64,000 nucleotides of DNA from Bradyrhizobium manausense (GCF_018131105.1 NZ_JAFCJI010000002.1:496001-560000); one strand, 5' to 3'; counted from the first letter of the stretch, positions 51,939-60,386 are shown. Numbers and translations are program-made. Notes: generated by a model not told the origin, from the sequence alone.

Positions 51939-53201
51939 ATGACAGCAGCGTCCCTGACCGGCGCCGATTCCAGGACCGAGGTGCCGCTCAAGCGCCGCCT
52001 GAAGCGAGCTGAGCGCGCGCGCCAGCTCAAGGCGTTGGCGCTGGTTGTGCCGCTGCTGCTGTTTCTGCTCTTCACTTTCGCAGGTCCCATTGCAGGCATG
52101 CTGTGGCGCGCGGTCGATGACCCGGAGGTGCGTCAGGTCCTGCCGCAAACCGTCGCGGCTCTCGCCAGTTGGGACGGCAAGGATCTGCCGGACGAACGAG
52201 CCTATGCGGCACTCGCCGGCGACATCCAGGCCGCGCGCGCCGCCGGCACCATCGCCATCGCCGCAAAGCGGCTCAATTACGCCCTGAACGGTTTTCGCAC
52301 GATCCTCACCAGCACGGCACGCAATCTGAAGACGATGCCGGAGCCCGGCACGGCCAAGGAGGCTCTCGGCAAGATCAACCCGGCCTGGCGCGAGCGCGCC
52401 ACCTGGACGACGATCAAGGACGCCGGTGGCCCGGTCACCAGCTTCTATCTTCTGGGGGCGCTCGACCTTGTCAGGAACGCGGATGGCGCGATCGTCGCAG
52501 CGCCGCCGGATCAGGCCATCTACCGCGAGGTGTTCGCCCGCACCTTCCTCATCAGCCTCGGTGTCACCGCACTCTGCCTCATCCTTGGCTTCCCGGTGGC
52601 GTACCTGCTGGCGACGTTGCCGCCCGGCCGGTCGAACCTGCTGATGATCTTCGTGCTGCTGCCGTTCTGGACCTCGCTTCTGGTCCGCACCTGCGCCTGG
52701 ATCGTACTGTTGCAGAGCAAGGGCGTCGTCAACGACAGCCTGCACTGGCTCGGTATCATCGACGAGCCGTTGCGCCTGATCTACAACCGCTTCGGCGTCT
52801 GCGTGGCCATGACCCACGTGCTGCTGCCGTTCATGATCCTGCCGCTGTACAGCAGCATGAAGGCGATCTCGCCGGCTTACATGCGGGCCGCCGCCTCGCT
52901 CGGGGCGCCGCCCCTCACCGCCTTCCTGCGGATCTACCTGCCGCAGACCCTGCCCGGCATCGGCGCAGGGTGCCTGCTCGTCTTCATCCTCGCGCTCGGC
53001 TACTACATCACGCCGGCGCTCGTTGGCGGTGCCGCCGACCAGATGATCAGCTACTTCATCGCGCTCTACACCACCGAGACCGCCAATTGGGGCCTTGCGT
53101 CGGCGCTGGGTGCGGTGCTGCTGCTCGCCACTATCCTGCTCGCGCTCGTCTACGGCAAGTTGGTGCAGGGACAGCAAGTGACGGGAGGGATGAAGAATTG
53201 A
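51939..53201 (+). CDS. Polyamine-type ABC importer, permease 1 (PotB-like, long periplasmic insert)
   Basis: A 420-residue inner-membrane permease. The first helix (LALVVPLLLFLLFTFAGPI, about 32-50) is followed by a roughly 135-residue hydrophilic insert (about 60-195) predicted to be periplasmic, before the standard five-helix core with the EAA-type loop MRAAASLGAPPLTAFLRIYLPQTLPGI. The insert is longer than in classical PotB. Its stop overlaps the TTG start of the next permease. Confidence 0.92.
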   Translation: MTAASLTGADSRTEVPLKRRLKRAERARQLKALALVVPLLLFLLFTFAGPIAGMLWRAVDDPEVRQVLPQTVAALASWDGKDLPDERAYAALAGDIQAARAAGTIAIAAKRLNYALNGFRTILTSTARNLKTMPEPGTAKEALGKINPAWRERATWTTIKDAGGPVTSFYLLGALDLVRNADGAIVAAPPDQAIYREVFARTFLISLGVTALCLILGFPVAYLLATLPPGRSNLLMIFVLLPFWTSLLVRTCAWIVLLQSKGVVNDSLHWLGIIDEPLRLIYNRFGVCVAMTHVLLPFMILPLYSSMKAISPAYMRAAASLGAPPLTAFLRIYLPQTLPGIGAGCLLVFILALGYYITPALVGGAADQMISYFIALYTTETANWGLASALGAVLLLATILLALVYGKLVQGQQVTGGMKN

Positions 53202-54025
53202 GCGACAATGCTTCCCTCCGCACACCCAGCCAGCGCATCGCGTGGACTGCGACCATCCTCGTCTCCGCGCTCGTGTTCATCTTCCTGATCGCGCCGATCC
53301 TCGCGATCATGCCGCTGTCTTTCAGCTCAGGCTCGTATCTCACCTATCCGCTGCCGGGACTTTCCTTCCGCTGGTACGACGATTTCATCAGTTCGCCGCG
53401 CTGGATGAATTCGCTGAAGAACAGCATGATCATCGGCGTCGCCTCGACAATGCTGTCGATGGTGCTCGGCACGCTGGCCGCCCTTGGGCTCGCGCAATGG
53501 AAGAGCCGGTTCAAACCGCTGGTGCTGGCCTTCGTGCTGTCGCCGGTCGTCGTGCCCGGTGTCATCACCGCGGTCGGTCTCTATTTCTTCTTCGCGCCGA
53601 TTGGACTGACCGGCAGCTATCTCGGCCTGATCCTGGCTCACACTGCGCTCGCGACACCCTTTGTCGTCATCACGGTCGGCGCGACGCTGCAAAGCTTCGA
53701 CACCAACCTCGCGCGTGCCGCCGCCTCGCTCGGCGCTTCGCCGCTGGAAGCGTTCCGCCGCGTGATCCTGCCGCTGATCCTGCCGGGCCTCGCATCGGGC
53801 GCACTGTTCGCCTTCGCCACCAGCTTCGACGAAGTGGTGATCGTGCTGTTCATGGCGGGCCCCGAGCAGCGCACCTTGCCGCGCGAGATGTTCAGCGGCA
53901 TCCGCGAGAACATCAGCCCGACCATCACGGCCGCCGCGGTGATCCTGACGACGGTCTCGGTCATCCTCCTCGCCACGCTCGAGGGCTTGCGCCGGCGCAA
54001 CGAAAGGTTGAAGGGCGGCGGCTGA
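53198..54025 (+). CDS. Polyamine-type ABC importer, permease 2 (PotC-like)
   Basis: A 275-residue permease with six helices. The EAA-type motif is LARAAASLGASPLEAFRRVILPLILPG, split as LARAAASLGASPLEAF and RRVILPLILPG. It is taken to start at a TTG at 53198 that overlaps the preceding TGA (TTGA) with GGGAGGGA 7 bp upstream; no ATG lies nearby in frame with the conserved start of the first helix. A family-B repeat follows. Confidence 0.91.
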   Translation: MSDNASLRTPSQRIAWTATILVSALVFIFLIAPILAIMPLSFSSGSYLTYPLPGLSFRWYDDFISSPRWMNSLKNSMIIGVASTMLSMVLGTLAALGLAQWKSRFKPLVLAFVLSPVVVPGVITAVGLYFFFAPIGLTGSYLGLILAHTALATPFVVITVGATLQSFDTNLARAAASLGASPLEAFRRVILPLILPGLASGALFAFATSFDEVVIVLFMAGPEQRTLPREMFSGIRENISPTITAAAVILTTVSVILLATLEGLRRRNERLKGGG

Positions 54026-54037
54026 GCCGCCCCCGAC

Positions 54038-54143
54038 TGTCATTCCGGCACGCGCGCAGCGCGAGCCCGGAATCCATTGTGCCTCATCAAGGCCGATGAA
54101 TGGATCCGCGCTCGTACCCAAGAGGGCGCGCCCCGGAATGACG
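54038..54143. repeat. Palindromic intergenic repeat, family B (copy 2)
   Basis: TGTCATTCCGGCACGC and GCCCGGAATCCAT at the left, ATGGATCC and CCCCGGAATGACG at the right. It is related to 14686-14787 but more degenerate in the interior. It sits between the importer operon and the orphan binding protein gene. Confidence 0.8.
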
Positions 54144-54198
54144 AGATACCCCTACTTATTTCTGCCCCACATCACACTTCCCCGGCTTTGCTCCCGCG

Positions 54199-54219
54199 AC
54201 GGTTTGTCGCTAAAACCGT
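54199..54219. promoter_or_regulatory. Inverted repeat upstream of the orphan binding-protein gene
   Basis: ACGGTTT-GTCGCTA-AAACCGT lies 45 bp upstream of the ATG at 54265. It is a possible operator, without a known regulator. Confidence 0.4.
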
Positions 54220-54264
54220 TCCCGCAAACAAAGCCCAAACAACAACGCTGAGGGAGAAAACTAC

Positions 54265-55473
54265 ATGCAGAAACTCATCGCCGCGGTTGCGGCCGGCTTC
54301 GCCATTGCCGCCACCTGCGGCACGGCGCAGGCACAGATTTCCGACAACGTCGTCAAGCTCGGCGTGCTCACCGACATGTCGAGCCTTTACGCCGACGCGA
54401 CCGGCAAGGGCTCGCTCGCCGCCGTCGAGATGGCGGTCGCCGATTACGGCGGCAAGGTCGCCGGTGTCCCGATCCAGATCGTGTCCGCCGACCACCAGAA
54501 CAAGCCCGACGTCGGTGTCAACATCGCCCGCAACTGGTACGACAACGACAAGGTCGACGCGATCCTCGACGTACCGACCTCCTCGGTCGCGCTGCCGATC
54601 TCGGCGCTGACGCGCGAGAAGAACAAGATCAACCTCAATTCCGGCGGCGGCTCCTCCGACATCACCGGCGTTGCCTGCTCGCCCAACACGGTGCACTGGA
54701 CCTACGACACCTACGCGCTGTCGAACGTCGCCGGCAAGGCGATGGTGAAGCGCGGCGAGGACACCTGGTTCTTCGTGACCGCCGACTACGCCTTCGGCCA
54801 GGCGCTGGAGCGCGACGCCGCCAACGTCGTCAAGGAGAGCGGCGGCAAGGTGCTCGGCGACGTCCGCCATCCGCTGAACTCGTCCGACTTCTCCTCCTTC
54901 CTGCTCCAGGCCCAGGCTTCCAAGGCCAAGGTGGTCGCGCTGGCGAACGCCGGCGGCGACACCACCAACGCGCTGAAGCAGGCCGCCGAGTTCGGCATCA
55001 CGCAAGGCGGCCAGAAGATGATCGCGCTGCTCATGGAAATCACGGACGTTCATTCGCTTGGCATCAAGGCGACGCAAGGCCTGATCATCACCGACGCGTT
55101 CTACTGGGACACGAACGACGAGACCCGCGCCTTCTCCAAGCGTTTCAACGAGAAGGTCGGCCACATGCCGACCATGATCCAGGCCGGCCTCTATTCGGCG
55201 ACCATGCACTATCTGAAGGCGATCGAGGCCATCAAGACCGACGAAGCGCCGAAGGTGATGGAGCAGATGCGCAAGACGCCGGTGAACGACTTCTTCGCCA
55301 AGAACGGCAAGATCCGCATCGACGGCCGCATGGTCCACGACATGAATTTGTACGAGGTGAAGAAGCCGGAAGAGTCCAAGGGCGAGTGGGACCTCTACAA
55401 GCTGATCGCCACCGTGCCCGGCGACGAAGCCTTCCGTCCGCTCGACAAGGGCGGCTGCCCGCTGGTGAAGTGA
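54265..55473 (+). CDS. Orphan type I ABC substrate-binding protein (branched-chain amino acid/urea type)
   Basis: A 402-residue exported binding protein of the LivJ/UrtA-like family. The signal peptide ends at TAQAQ (about 23), and the mature start ISDNVVKLGVLTDMSSLYAD is typical. DGRMVHDMNLYEVKKPEES near the C-terminus is common to the rhizobial branch of this family. No matching LivHMGF permease or ATPase genes are adjacent, so it must use a transporter encoded elsewhere. It has a good GAGGGAG site and is followed by a repeat and a terminator. Confidence 0.92.
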   Translation: MQKLIAAVAAGFAIAATCGTAQAQISDNVVKLGVLTDMSSLYADATGKGSLAAVEMAVADYGGKVAGVPIQIVSADHQNKPDVGVNIARNWYDNDKVDAILDVPTSSVALPISALTREKNKINLNSGGGSSDITGVACSPNTVHWTYDTYALSNVAGKAMVKRGEDTWFFVTADYAFGQALERDAANVVKESGGKVLGDVRHPLNSSDFSSFLLQAQASKAKVVALANAGGDTTNALKQAAEFGITQGGQKMIALLMEITDVHSLGIKATQGLIITDAFYWDTNDETRAFSKRFNEKVGHMPTMIQAGLYSATMHYLKAIEAIKTDEAPKVMEQMRKTPVNDFFAKNGKIRIDGRMVHDMNLYEVKKPEESKGEWDLYKLIATVPGDEAFRPLDKGGCPLVK

Positions 55474-55560
55474 GACGAAGCGAAGCAATCCAGAATGCAT
55501 CTGCAAAGTTAGCTCTGGATTGCTTCGTCGCCAGCGCAACGCGGGCTCCTCGCAATGGCG
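55474..55560. repeat. Palindromic intergenic repeat, family A (copy 4)
   Basis: GACGAAGCGAAGCAATCCAG and CTCTGGATTGCTTCGTCG with an extended right side ending CTCCTCGCAATGGCGG. The left outer arm is truncated where it abuts the stop codon of the binding-protein gene. Confidence 0.8.
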
Positions 55561-55579
55561 GAAAACGAAAGACACGACA

Positions 55580-55612
55580 GCGCGCCCGGTGAAAACCGGG
55601 CGCGCTTCGTTT
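55580..55612 (+). terminator. Rho-independent terminator between convergent genes
   Basis: GCGCGCCCGGT and ACCGGGCGCGC around GAAA, followed by TTCGTTT. It ends the binding-protein transcript and may also act on the opposite strand for the PRC-barrel gene. Confidence 0.85.
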
Positions 55613-55632
55613 AGGCACTCACGTGATCCTGT

Positions 55633-56169
55633 TTACTCCGAGTACTTGAACTCGGGCATGTTCTTCAGCTGGTCCTTGGTCGCGTTGAACACGGCGTGGT
55701 CCGGATACCACTTCGACGAGGACGACTTGGTGGTGGTTGCGGGAGCAGTCGTCGTCGTCTTCTCGGTGCCGGTCGCAGCACCGGTGGTCGTGGTCGTTGC
55801 CGGCCGGGTCGTCGTGGTGGTCGAGGCGACGGCCTCGTTGACGAACTTCAGCTTCTCATAGGGCACGGCGACGAGATGCTCGCCCATGCCGAGGAAGCCG
55901 CCCACGCCGATAACGGCGATCTTGACGTTGCCGCTCTTGTCCATCAGCAGATCGTTGATCGAGCCGATGTTCTCGTTGGCCTCGTTATAGACCTTGACGC
56001 CGTCCATCTTCGACGTACGCCATTCGCCCGACGCGCTCGTGGTCGTCGTGGTCGCGGTAGCTGCGGGCGGCGGCGTCTTGTCGGTGGTGGTGGTTGGGTT
56101 TTGCGCAAACGCAGCGGTGGCAAGCAGAGCGGTGCCGGCAAGGCCGGCGGCGATCGATTTCATCAACAT
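55633..56169 (-). CDS. Exported PRC-barrel domain protein
   Basis: A 178-residue protein with a signal peptide (AAGLAGTALLATAAFAQ), a Thr-rich linker, a PRC-barrel domain (about 50-110; WRTSKMDGVKVYNEANENIG, INDLLMDKSGNVKIAVIGVG, GMGEHLVAVPYEKL), and a second low-complexity Thr-rich stretch before a short conserved tail WYPDHAVFNATKDQLKNMPE. PRC-barrel proteins of this kind are frequent general-stress genes. An EcfG-type promoter lies just upstream (56209-56233). The ATG at 56169 has GGAGAGGA upstream. Confidence 0.9.
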   Translation of the reverse strand: MLMKSIAAGLAGTALLATAAFAQNPTTTTDKTPPPAATATTTTTSASGEWRTSKMDGVKVYNEANENIGSINDLLMDKSGNVKIAVIGVGGFLGMGEHLVAVPYEKLKFVNEAVASTTTTTRPATTTTTGAATGTEKTTTTAPATTTKSSSSKWYPDHAVFNATKDQLKNMPEFKYSE

Positions 56170-56208
56170 TGTTTGTCCTCTCCTTCAGCAGAAAACTTGT
56201 GCGGAGAG

Positions 56209-56233
56209 AACAGCCACGATCACCCGCAGTTCC
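56209..56233 (-). promoter_or_regulatory. Putative EcfG (general stress) promoter of the PRC-barrel gene
   Basis: On the minus strand GGAAC (56233-56229) and TGTT (56212-56209) are separated by 16 bp. The alphaproteobacterial EcfG consensus is GGAAC-N16-17-CGTT, so one base of the -10 differs. The implied 5-prime leader is about 35 nt. Confidence 0.65.
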
Positions 56234-56389
56234 TCGCACGCGGCAATTTCGTCGCGCGATTGCGGCGCTGCGTTGCGAGAAAAGTTCCTGCTCAGGAACG
56301 TGCGGGATGCACAGTTCCCCGCCAGCGATCATGCGCCCTGGGTGAAGCATGATCGCGGCGAGGAACGCGCCAACCTGGCGTCGCGCAGG

Positions 56390-56962
56390 TCAGCTCTTGT
56401 AGTCGATCAGCAGCGCCGAAAAATCCGAACTGCTTGAAGCGCCCGTGTTGCCGTCGGCACCGTAGGATGAGTTCGAGGATTGCGACTGCTGCAATGCCTG
56501 GAGAAACTGCTCCAGGATCTTGGCTGTGCTGCTGTCGGTCGCGCTGCTGCTCGTGGAATCCGACGACGAGGTGGAATCCGAAGAGCCGTCACCCGACGGC
56601 GGCGGACCAGGAGGCGGACCACCGGCGCCGTCGGGACCGCCGGGCCCCTTGGCGAAGGCGGACTGAAACACACCCTTCAGCTCGTCGGCCTGGTCCGAGG
56701 TCAGCGTCCCGTTGGAGACCTCGTTCGAGATGAGATCGTCGATCTTGGATTTCAGCCCGTCCTTGGACGGCCTGGTGCCGCTGGACTGATCGCTGGAGCG
56801 GCTCTGCTGGAGCGTCGTGTCGATGTCTTGCAGGGCGGTCGTGAGGGCGGACTGGTCCGACGACGAGATCGTGCCGTCCGACACTTCCGATTGCAATTCC
56901 TGCTGCAGCCGCTGCAGCGGCGACTGGTGATTACTGGCGGATGCCGCCGAGATCGAAGTCAT
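56390..56962 (-). CDS. Ser/Gly-rich protein with two VSxGTxSxDQ-type repeats, function unknown
   Basis: A 190-residue protein without a signal peptide. Two similar segments, LQSEVSDGTISSSDQSALTT (about 22-41) and ISNEVSNGTLTSDQADELKG (about 78-97), form short helical repeats. They are followed by a Gly/Pro-rich stretch and a Ser/Thr-rich tail ending FSALLIDYKS. I do not recognise the family; the repeats recall calcium-binding-like EF-hand pseudo-motifs in other rhizobial proteins, but key Asp spacing is not clear. ATG 56962 is preferred over a 5-prime-extended frame. It is divergent from the two-component regulator genes. Confidence 0.75.
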   Translation of the reverse strand: MTSISAASASNHQSPLQRLQQELQSEVSDGTISSSDQSALTTALQDIDTTLQQSRSSDQSSGTRPSKDGLKSKIDDLISNEVSNGTLTSDQADELKGVFQSAFAKGPGGPDGAGGPPPGPPPSGDGSSDSTSSSDSTSSSATDSSTAKILEQFLQALQQSQSSNSSYGADGNTGASSSSDFSALLIDYKS

Positions 56963-57083
56963 GAGTGCACCGTGGTATTTGCGGGGTTTCGTACGCAACT
57001 GCGCCACGGTATGGTTAACCGGCTTAACGAGACCTTGCCGTACGAGGACGCGGTCGTTGCCTTGTGTTGCGGACATTCATTCG

Positions 57084-57100
57084 GAAACAAACCGAAACAA
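57084..57100. promoter_or_regulatory. GAAACAA direct repeat upstream of the response-regulator gene
   Basis: GAAACAA occurs at 57084-57090 and 57094-57100, with a 10-bp period. Tandem repeats on the same helical face are typical of OmpR-family binding sites, so autoregulation is possible. It lies 43-59 bp before the ATG at 57143. Confidence 0.5.
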
Positions 57101-57142
57101 AAATATTCGCCTTTTGGCCCGAATCTTGGACAAACAAAGCGC

Positions 57143-57883
57143 ATGGCCATTCCCTCTCCCAACATCCTGGTCGTCGAGGACGACCGCGAAACCCGGACGT
57201 TGATTGCGAAATATCTGCGCAACAACGCCTGCAACGTGACCGCTGTGAGCGACGGCCGCGAGATGTCGCGCGCCATGGCCGATCACCGCGTCGATCTCAT
57301 CATTCTCGACGTGATGCTGCCCGGCGAGGACGGTCTCAGCCTGTGCCGCAAGGTGCGCTCGGAAGCGCAGACGCCGATCATCATGCTGACCGCGCGCGGC
57401 GAGGACGTCGACCGCATCGTCGGCCTCGAAATGGGCGCCGACGATTACCTGCCGAAACCGTTCAACCCGCGCGAGCTGCTCGCGCGCATCAACGCCGTGC
57501 TGCGGCGCCAGGCCTCGGCCCAGGCCGCAAGCTCGATCGAGGGCGCTTCGACGCTGGCGTTCGAAGGCTGGCGCATCGATTTGCGCCTGCGCGAGCTGCG
57601 CAATCCGGAGGGCGCGCGCGTCGCGGTGACCAGCGCCGAGTTCGACCTGCTCAGGACGTTCTGCGAGCGTCCCGGCCGCGTGCTGTCGCGCGACAGCCTG
57701 CTCGACCTCACGCAGGGCCGCAACACGGGTTCGTTCGAGCGTTCCATCGACGTGCTGGTCAGCCGCATCCGTCGCAAGATCGAGCCCAACCCGGCCGATC
57801 CCACCATCATCAAGACGGTGCGCTCCGGCGGTTATCTGTTTACGCCCAGAACCGAAGCGGTTACGACGCCCCTGAGCAACTGA
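57143..57883 (+). CDS. OmpR-family response regulator
   Basis: A 246-residue regulator. The receiver domain (about 8-122) has the acidic pair Glu12-Asp13-Asp14, phosphoacceptor Asp56 in LIILDVMLPGEDG, and the KPF motif. The C-terminal winged helix (about 140-235) includes VTSAEFDLLRTFCERPGRVL and SIDVLVSRIRRKIE. The ATG at 57143 is the start of homology; the much longer open frame upstream belongs to another strand. It is followed 15 bp later by its histidine kinase. Confidence 0.95.
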   Translation: MAIPSPNILVVEDDRETRTLIAKYLRNNACNVTAVSDGREMSRAMADHRVDLIILDVMLPGEDGLSLCRKVRSEAQTPIIMLTARGEDVDRIVGLEMGADDYLPKPFNPRELLARINAVLRRQASAQAASSIEGASTLAFEGWRIDLRLRELRNPEGARVAVTSAEFDLLRTFCERPGRVLSRDSLLDLTQGRNTGSFERSIDVLVSRIRRKIEPNPADPTIIKTVRSGGYLFTPRTEAVTTPLSN

Positions 57884-57898
57884 CGGGGCTTTGGGACG

Positions 57899-59224
57899 AT
57901 GAGGCCGTTCGGGTTCTTCCACCTCAAGGGCATCGGCGGGCAGATCGCGGCGCTGGTGCTGGCTTCGACCGTCGCGCTGCACCTCGTCGTCACGACCGCC
58001 TTCCTGATCAACCGGCCCGACCGGCCGGACGCGGCGCCGGACGGCGCTCCCCAATTGATGGATGCCGCGCTGCTGCTCGGCTCGGCCAGGCCGGACGACC
58101 GGCCGCGCCTGGTCGCAGATCTCGCGCGCGCCTTCCCGAAGCTCAACCTCGAGATATCGGCGCCGGGTACAGCGACAGTGATCGAAGACAGCGAAAGCCA
58201 GCACCTGCACGGCCTCCGCCGTCATCTCGGCCGCGGCTACAAGGTGGTGCAGCTCGCGCCCGAGGGCGGCGCTCATCGCATCGGCGTCGAATTGCCCGAC
58301 GGCACCGTGGTGGCAGGCCATGTCGAGAACGGTCCGCGTCCGTGGTTCTGGGGCGCGCCGTGGCTGATCACGTTGATGACCGCCTTCATCTCCATCAGCG
58401 TGCTCGGCCTGTGGGCGGTGCGCGCGCTGGCGACGCCGCTGTCGTCCTTCGCCAAGGCGGCCGAGAATTTCAGCCTCGATGGCGAGGCGGAGCCGCTGCC
58501 CGAGCGCGGCCCGGAGGAGATCCGCTCGGTCGCCCGCGCGCTCAACCGCATGCATGAGCGGATCGCGCGGCTGATGTCGGACCGCACCCGCATGCTGGCG
58601 GCGATCAGCCACGATCTGCGCACCCCGATCACGCGGCTGCGGCTGCGCGCCGAGTTCATCGAGGATGAAGGCAACCGCAAGCGCATGCTGATCGACCTCG
58701 ACCAGATGCGCTCGATGCTGGAGAGCGTGCTGTCGCTCCTGCGCAACGATCGCACGATCGAGGCGGTGACGCTGGTCGATATCGCGAGCACCCTGCAGCT
58801 GATCGCCGACCAGTTCGGCGACATGGGCCACGTCGTGCACTATGACGGTCCGACATCGGCGACCGCCGCCGCGCGCCCCGACGATCTGCATCGCGGCGTC
58901 ACCAACCTCGTCGAGAACGCCGTGCGCTTCGGCGCCGAGGTGACGATCCGGCTGGACATGTCGGGCACCAGCCTCGTCATCGACGTCGAGGACGACGGCC
59001 CCGGCATTTCGGATGCGCGCAAGCAGGAGATGCTGGAGCCGTTCGTGCGCGGCGACGATGCGCGCACCATGGACGATTCCACCGGCTTCGGCCTCGGCCT
59101 GTCGATCGCGCACGCAATCGCGCTCGCGCATGGCGGCGAGCTGTCACTGCACGACCGCCAGCCGCACGGGCTGATCGTGCGGATGCGATTGCCGATCTGG
59201 CAGCAGCCGCGGCTGGCGGCTTAA
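57899..59224 (+). CDS. EnvZ-like sensor histidine kinase
   Basis: A 441-residue membrane kinase. Two transmembrane helices (about 13-37 and 153-175) bracket a periplasmic sensor of about 110 residues. A HAMP domain follows, then the H-box ISHDLRTPITRLRLR with phospho-His238, the N-box HRGVTNLVENAVRFG, and the G-boxes VEDDGPGI and GFGLGLSIA. It would phosphorylate the upstream regulator. The stimulus is unknown. Confidence 0.95.
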   Translation: MRPFGFFHLKGIGGQIAALVLASTVALHLVVTTAFLINRPDRPDAAPDGAPQLMDAALLLGSARPDDRPRLVADLARAFPKLNLEISAPGTATVIEDSESQHLHGLRRHLGRGYKVVQLAPEGGAHRIGVELPDGTVVAGHVENGPRPWFWGAPWLITLMTAFISISVLGLWAVRALATPLSSFAKAAENFSLDGEAEPLPERGPEEIRSVARALNRMHERIARLMSDRTRMLAAISHDLRTPITRLRLRAEFIEDEGNRKRMLIDLDQMRSMLESVLSLLRNDRTIEAVTLVDIASTLQLIADQFGDMGHVVHYDGPTSATAAARPDDLHRGVTNLVENAVRFGAEVTIRLDMSGTSLVIDVEDDGPGISDARKQEMLEPFVRGDDARTMDDSTGFGLGLSIAHAIALAHGGELSLHDRQPHGLIVRMRLPIWQQPRLAA

Positions 59225-59233
59225 GCCACCAAT

Positions 59234-59443
59234 TCAGGCCGCGAGCGGCGGATATTCGACGGCTGGCTCGTCGAAGATCGCGATCGCCTCGAAGCGATAA
59301 TTGCAGGCGTGGCACGTCCAGAGATAGGAGACCCGCCCCTCGCCCGGTTCGACCCAGTCGGGCTGCGCGATCGGCGCGCCGCACTGGGCACACGGGTTCT
59401 GGGTGGGGATGTCGCCGGTGTTGACCATGGCTGTTTTTTTCAT
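59234..59443 (-). CDS. Small zinc-ribbon protein
   Basis: A 69-residue protein with two Cys pairs, CAQC (18-21) and CHAC (44-47), forming a likely zinc ribbon. The first stretch MKKTAMVNTGDIPTQNP is hydrophilic. The ATG at 59443 has GGGAGAGG upstream; a longer frame to 59611 is not supported. It is convergent with the histidine kinase gene, with a 9-bp gap between stops. Function unknown. Confidence 0.78.
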   Translation of the reverse strand: MKKTAMVNTGDIPTQNPCAQCGAPIAQPDWVEPGEGRVSYLWTCHACNYRFEAIAIFDEPAVEYPPLAA

Positions 59444-59674
59444 GGCACCTCTCCCGATTCGCGAGGGCTTCATACTCGCTTTCGAGCGCAAGCGCGAATA
59501 GACAGGCTTGCTGTCGCGAGTTGTCCGCCTGAGGGAACCCTGCGCCGGCATTGAGTCGTAACAGCGGCTCTGCGCCGCAAAAACGCAAGCGGCGGCGTTT
59601 GGCCACATCATCGCCGCGTTCGGCAGGCCTAACAGCCAGCGGGCGCAGGTACGTCAGGCATTCCGGGATCTCCG

Positions 59675-60208
59675 ATGAAAATTTTATGCGTCGCCGCCTT
59701 GCTCGCGGCCGGACTGGTGTCATCGCAGGCCGCGTTCGCAGGCCAGGCGGAATATGCCGAGATGGTCGCGATGCATGCGCGCGCCAACGGCGTGCCGGAG
59801 GCACTGGTTCATCGTGTCATCATGCGCGAGAGCCGCTATCAGCCCGGCCTGGTCGGCCATGGCGGCACCATCGGACTGATGCAGATCAAGCTCGCGACGG
59901 CGCGCGGCCTCGGCTACACCGGCGATGCCGCAGGGCTGCGCGACCCCAACACCAATCTCACCTATGCCGTAAAGTACCTCGCCGGCGCCTATCACGCTGC
60001 CAATGGCGACCACGACCGCGCCGTGCGTTATTTCGCAGGCGGCTATTACTACGTGGCGAAGCAGCAGCGGCAACGGGCGATGGTGCAGGAGGCGAGCTTC
60101 GAGCCTCAGCTCGAGCCCAACGGCAATCCGCAGCCGATGTTCGGCACCGTGCCGCACCGGAAGCTCGCCCAGCATATCCGCAATGCGCGGGCGCAGGCGC
60201 CCAAGTAG
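59675..60208 (+). CDS. Lytic transglycosylase (SLT domain)
   Basis: A 177-residue exported peptidoglycan lytic transglycosylase with a signal peptide ending at AAFAG (about 22). The catalytic Glu is in VIMRESRYQPG, followed by GTIGLMQIKLATARGLGY and the NLTYAVKYLAGAY helix of the goose-lysozyme/Slt fold. Such enzymes cleave MurNAc-GlcNAc links and make 1,6-anhydromuropeptides, for example to open the wall for secretion machines. It precedes the thi operon but is not part of it. Confidence 0.92.
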   Translation: MKILCVAALLAAGLVSSQAAFAGQAEYAEMVAMHARANGVPEALVHRVIMRESRYQPGLVGHGGTIGLMQIKLATARGLGYTGDAAGLRDPNTNLTYAVKYLAGAYHAANGDHDRAVRYFAGGYYYVAKQQRQRAMVQEASFEPQLEPNGNPQPMFGTVPHRKLAQHIRNARAQAPK

Positions 60209-60273
60209 CACTCAGGTCATCCCCTGTTCCAGCCAAACGCGTTGACACAGGCCCCCACAAGCCTACATTAGAG

Positions 60274-60386
60274 CCGTTCCGAGGGGTGCTCCGAGGAGGA
60301 GCTGAGATACCGCTAAATGGGCAATGCAGCCCAGGACCGCGGTGACCCTTTGAACCTGATCCGGGTCATGCCGGCGAAGGGACAGG
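60274..60386 (+). promoter_or_regulatory. TPP riboswitch (THI element) of the thi operon
   Basis: The aptamer has the conserved pyrimidine-sensing CTGAGAT (60302-60308) after the GAGGGGTGCT segment, and ACCCTTTGAACCTGATC with the pyrophosphate-sensing CCGGGTCATGCCGGCGAAGG on the 3-prime side. Its closing helix 3-prime strand includes GGGACAGG, which overlaps the Shine-Dalgarno of thiO (ATG at 60388). Binding of thiamine pyrophosphate should sequester the ribosome site and shut off translation. Confidence 0.96.

Noticed and set aside
57077..59131. A 684-codon minus-strand frame opposite the two-component genes
   Set aside because: Antisense artefact; both regulator and kinase on the plus strand carry all catalytic motifs.
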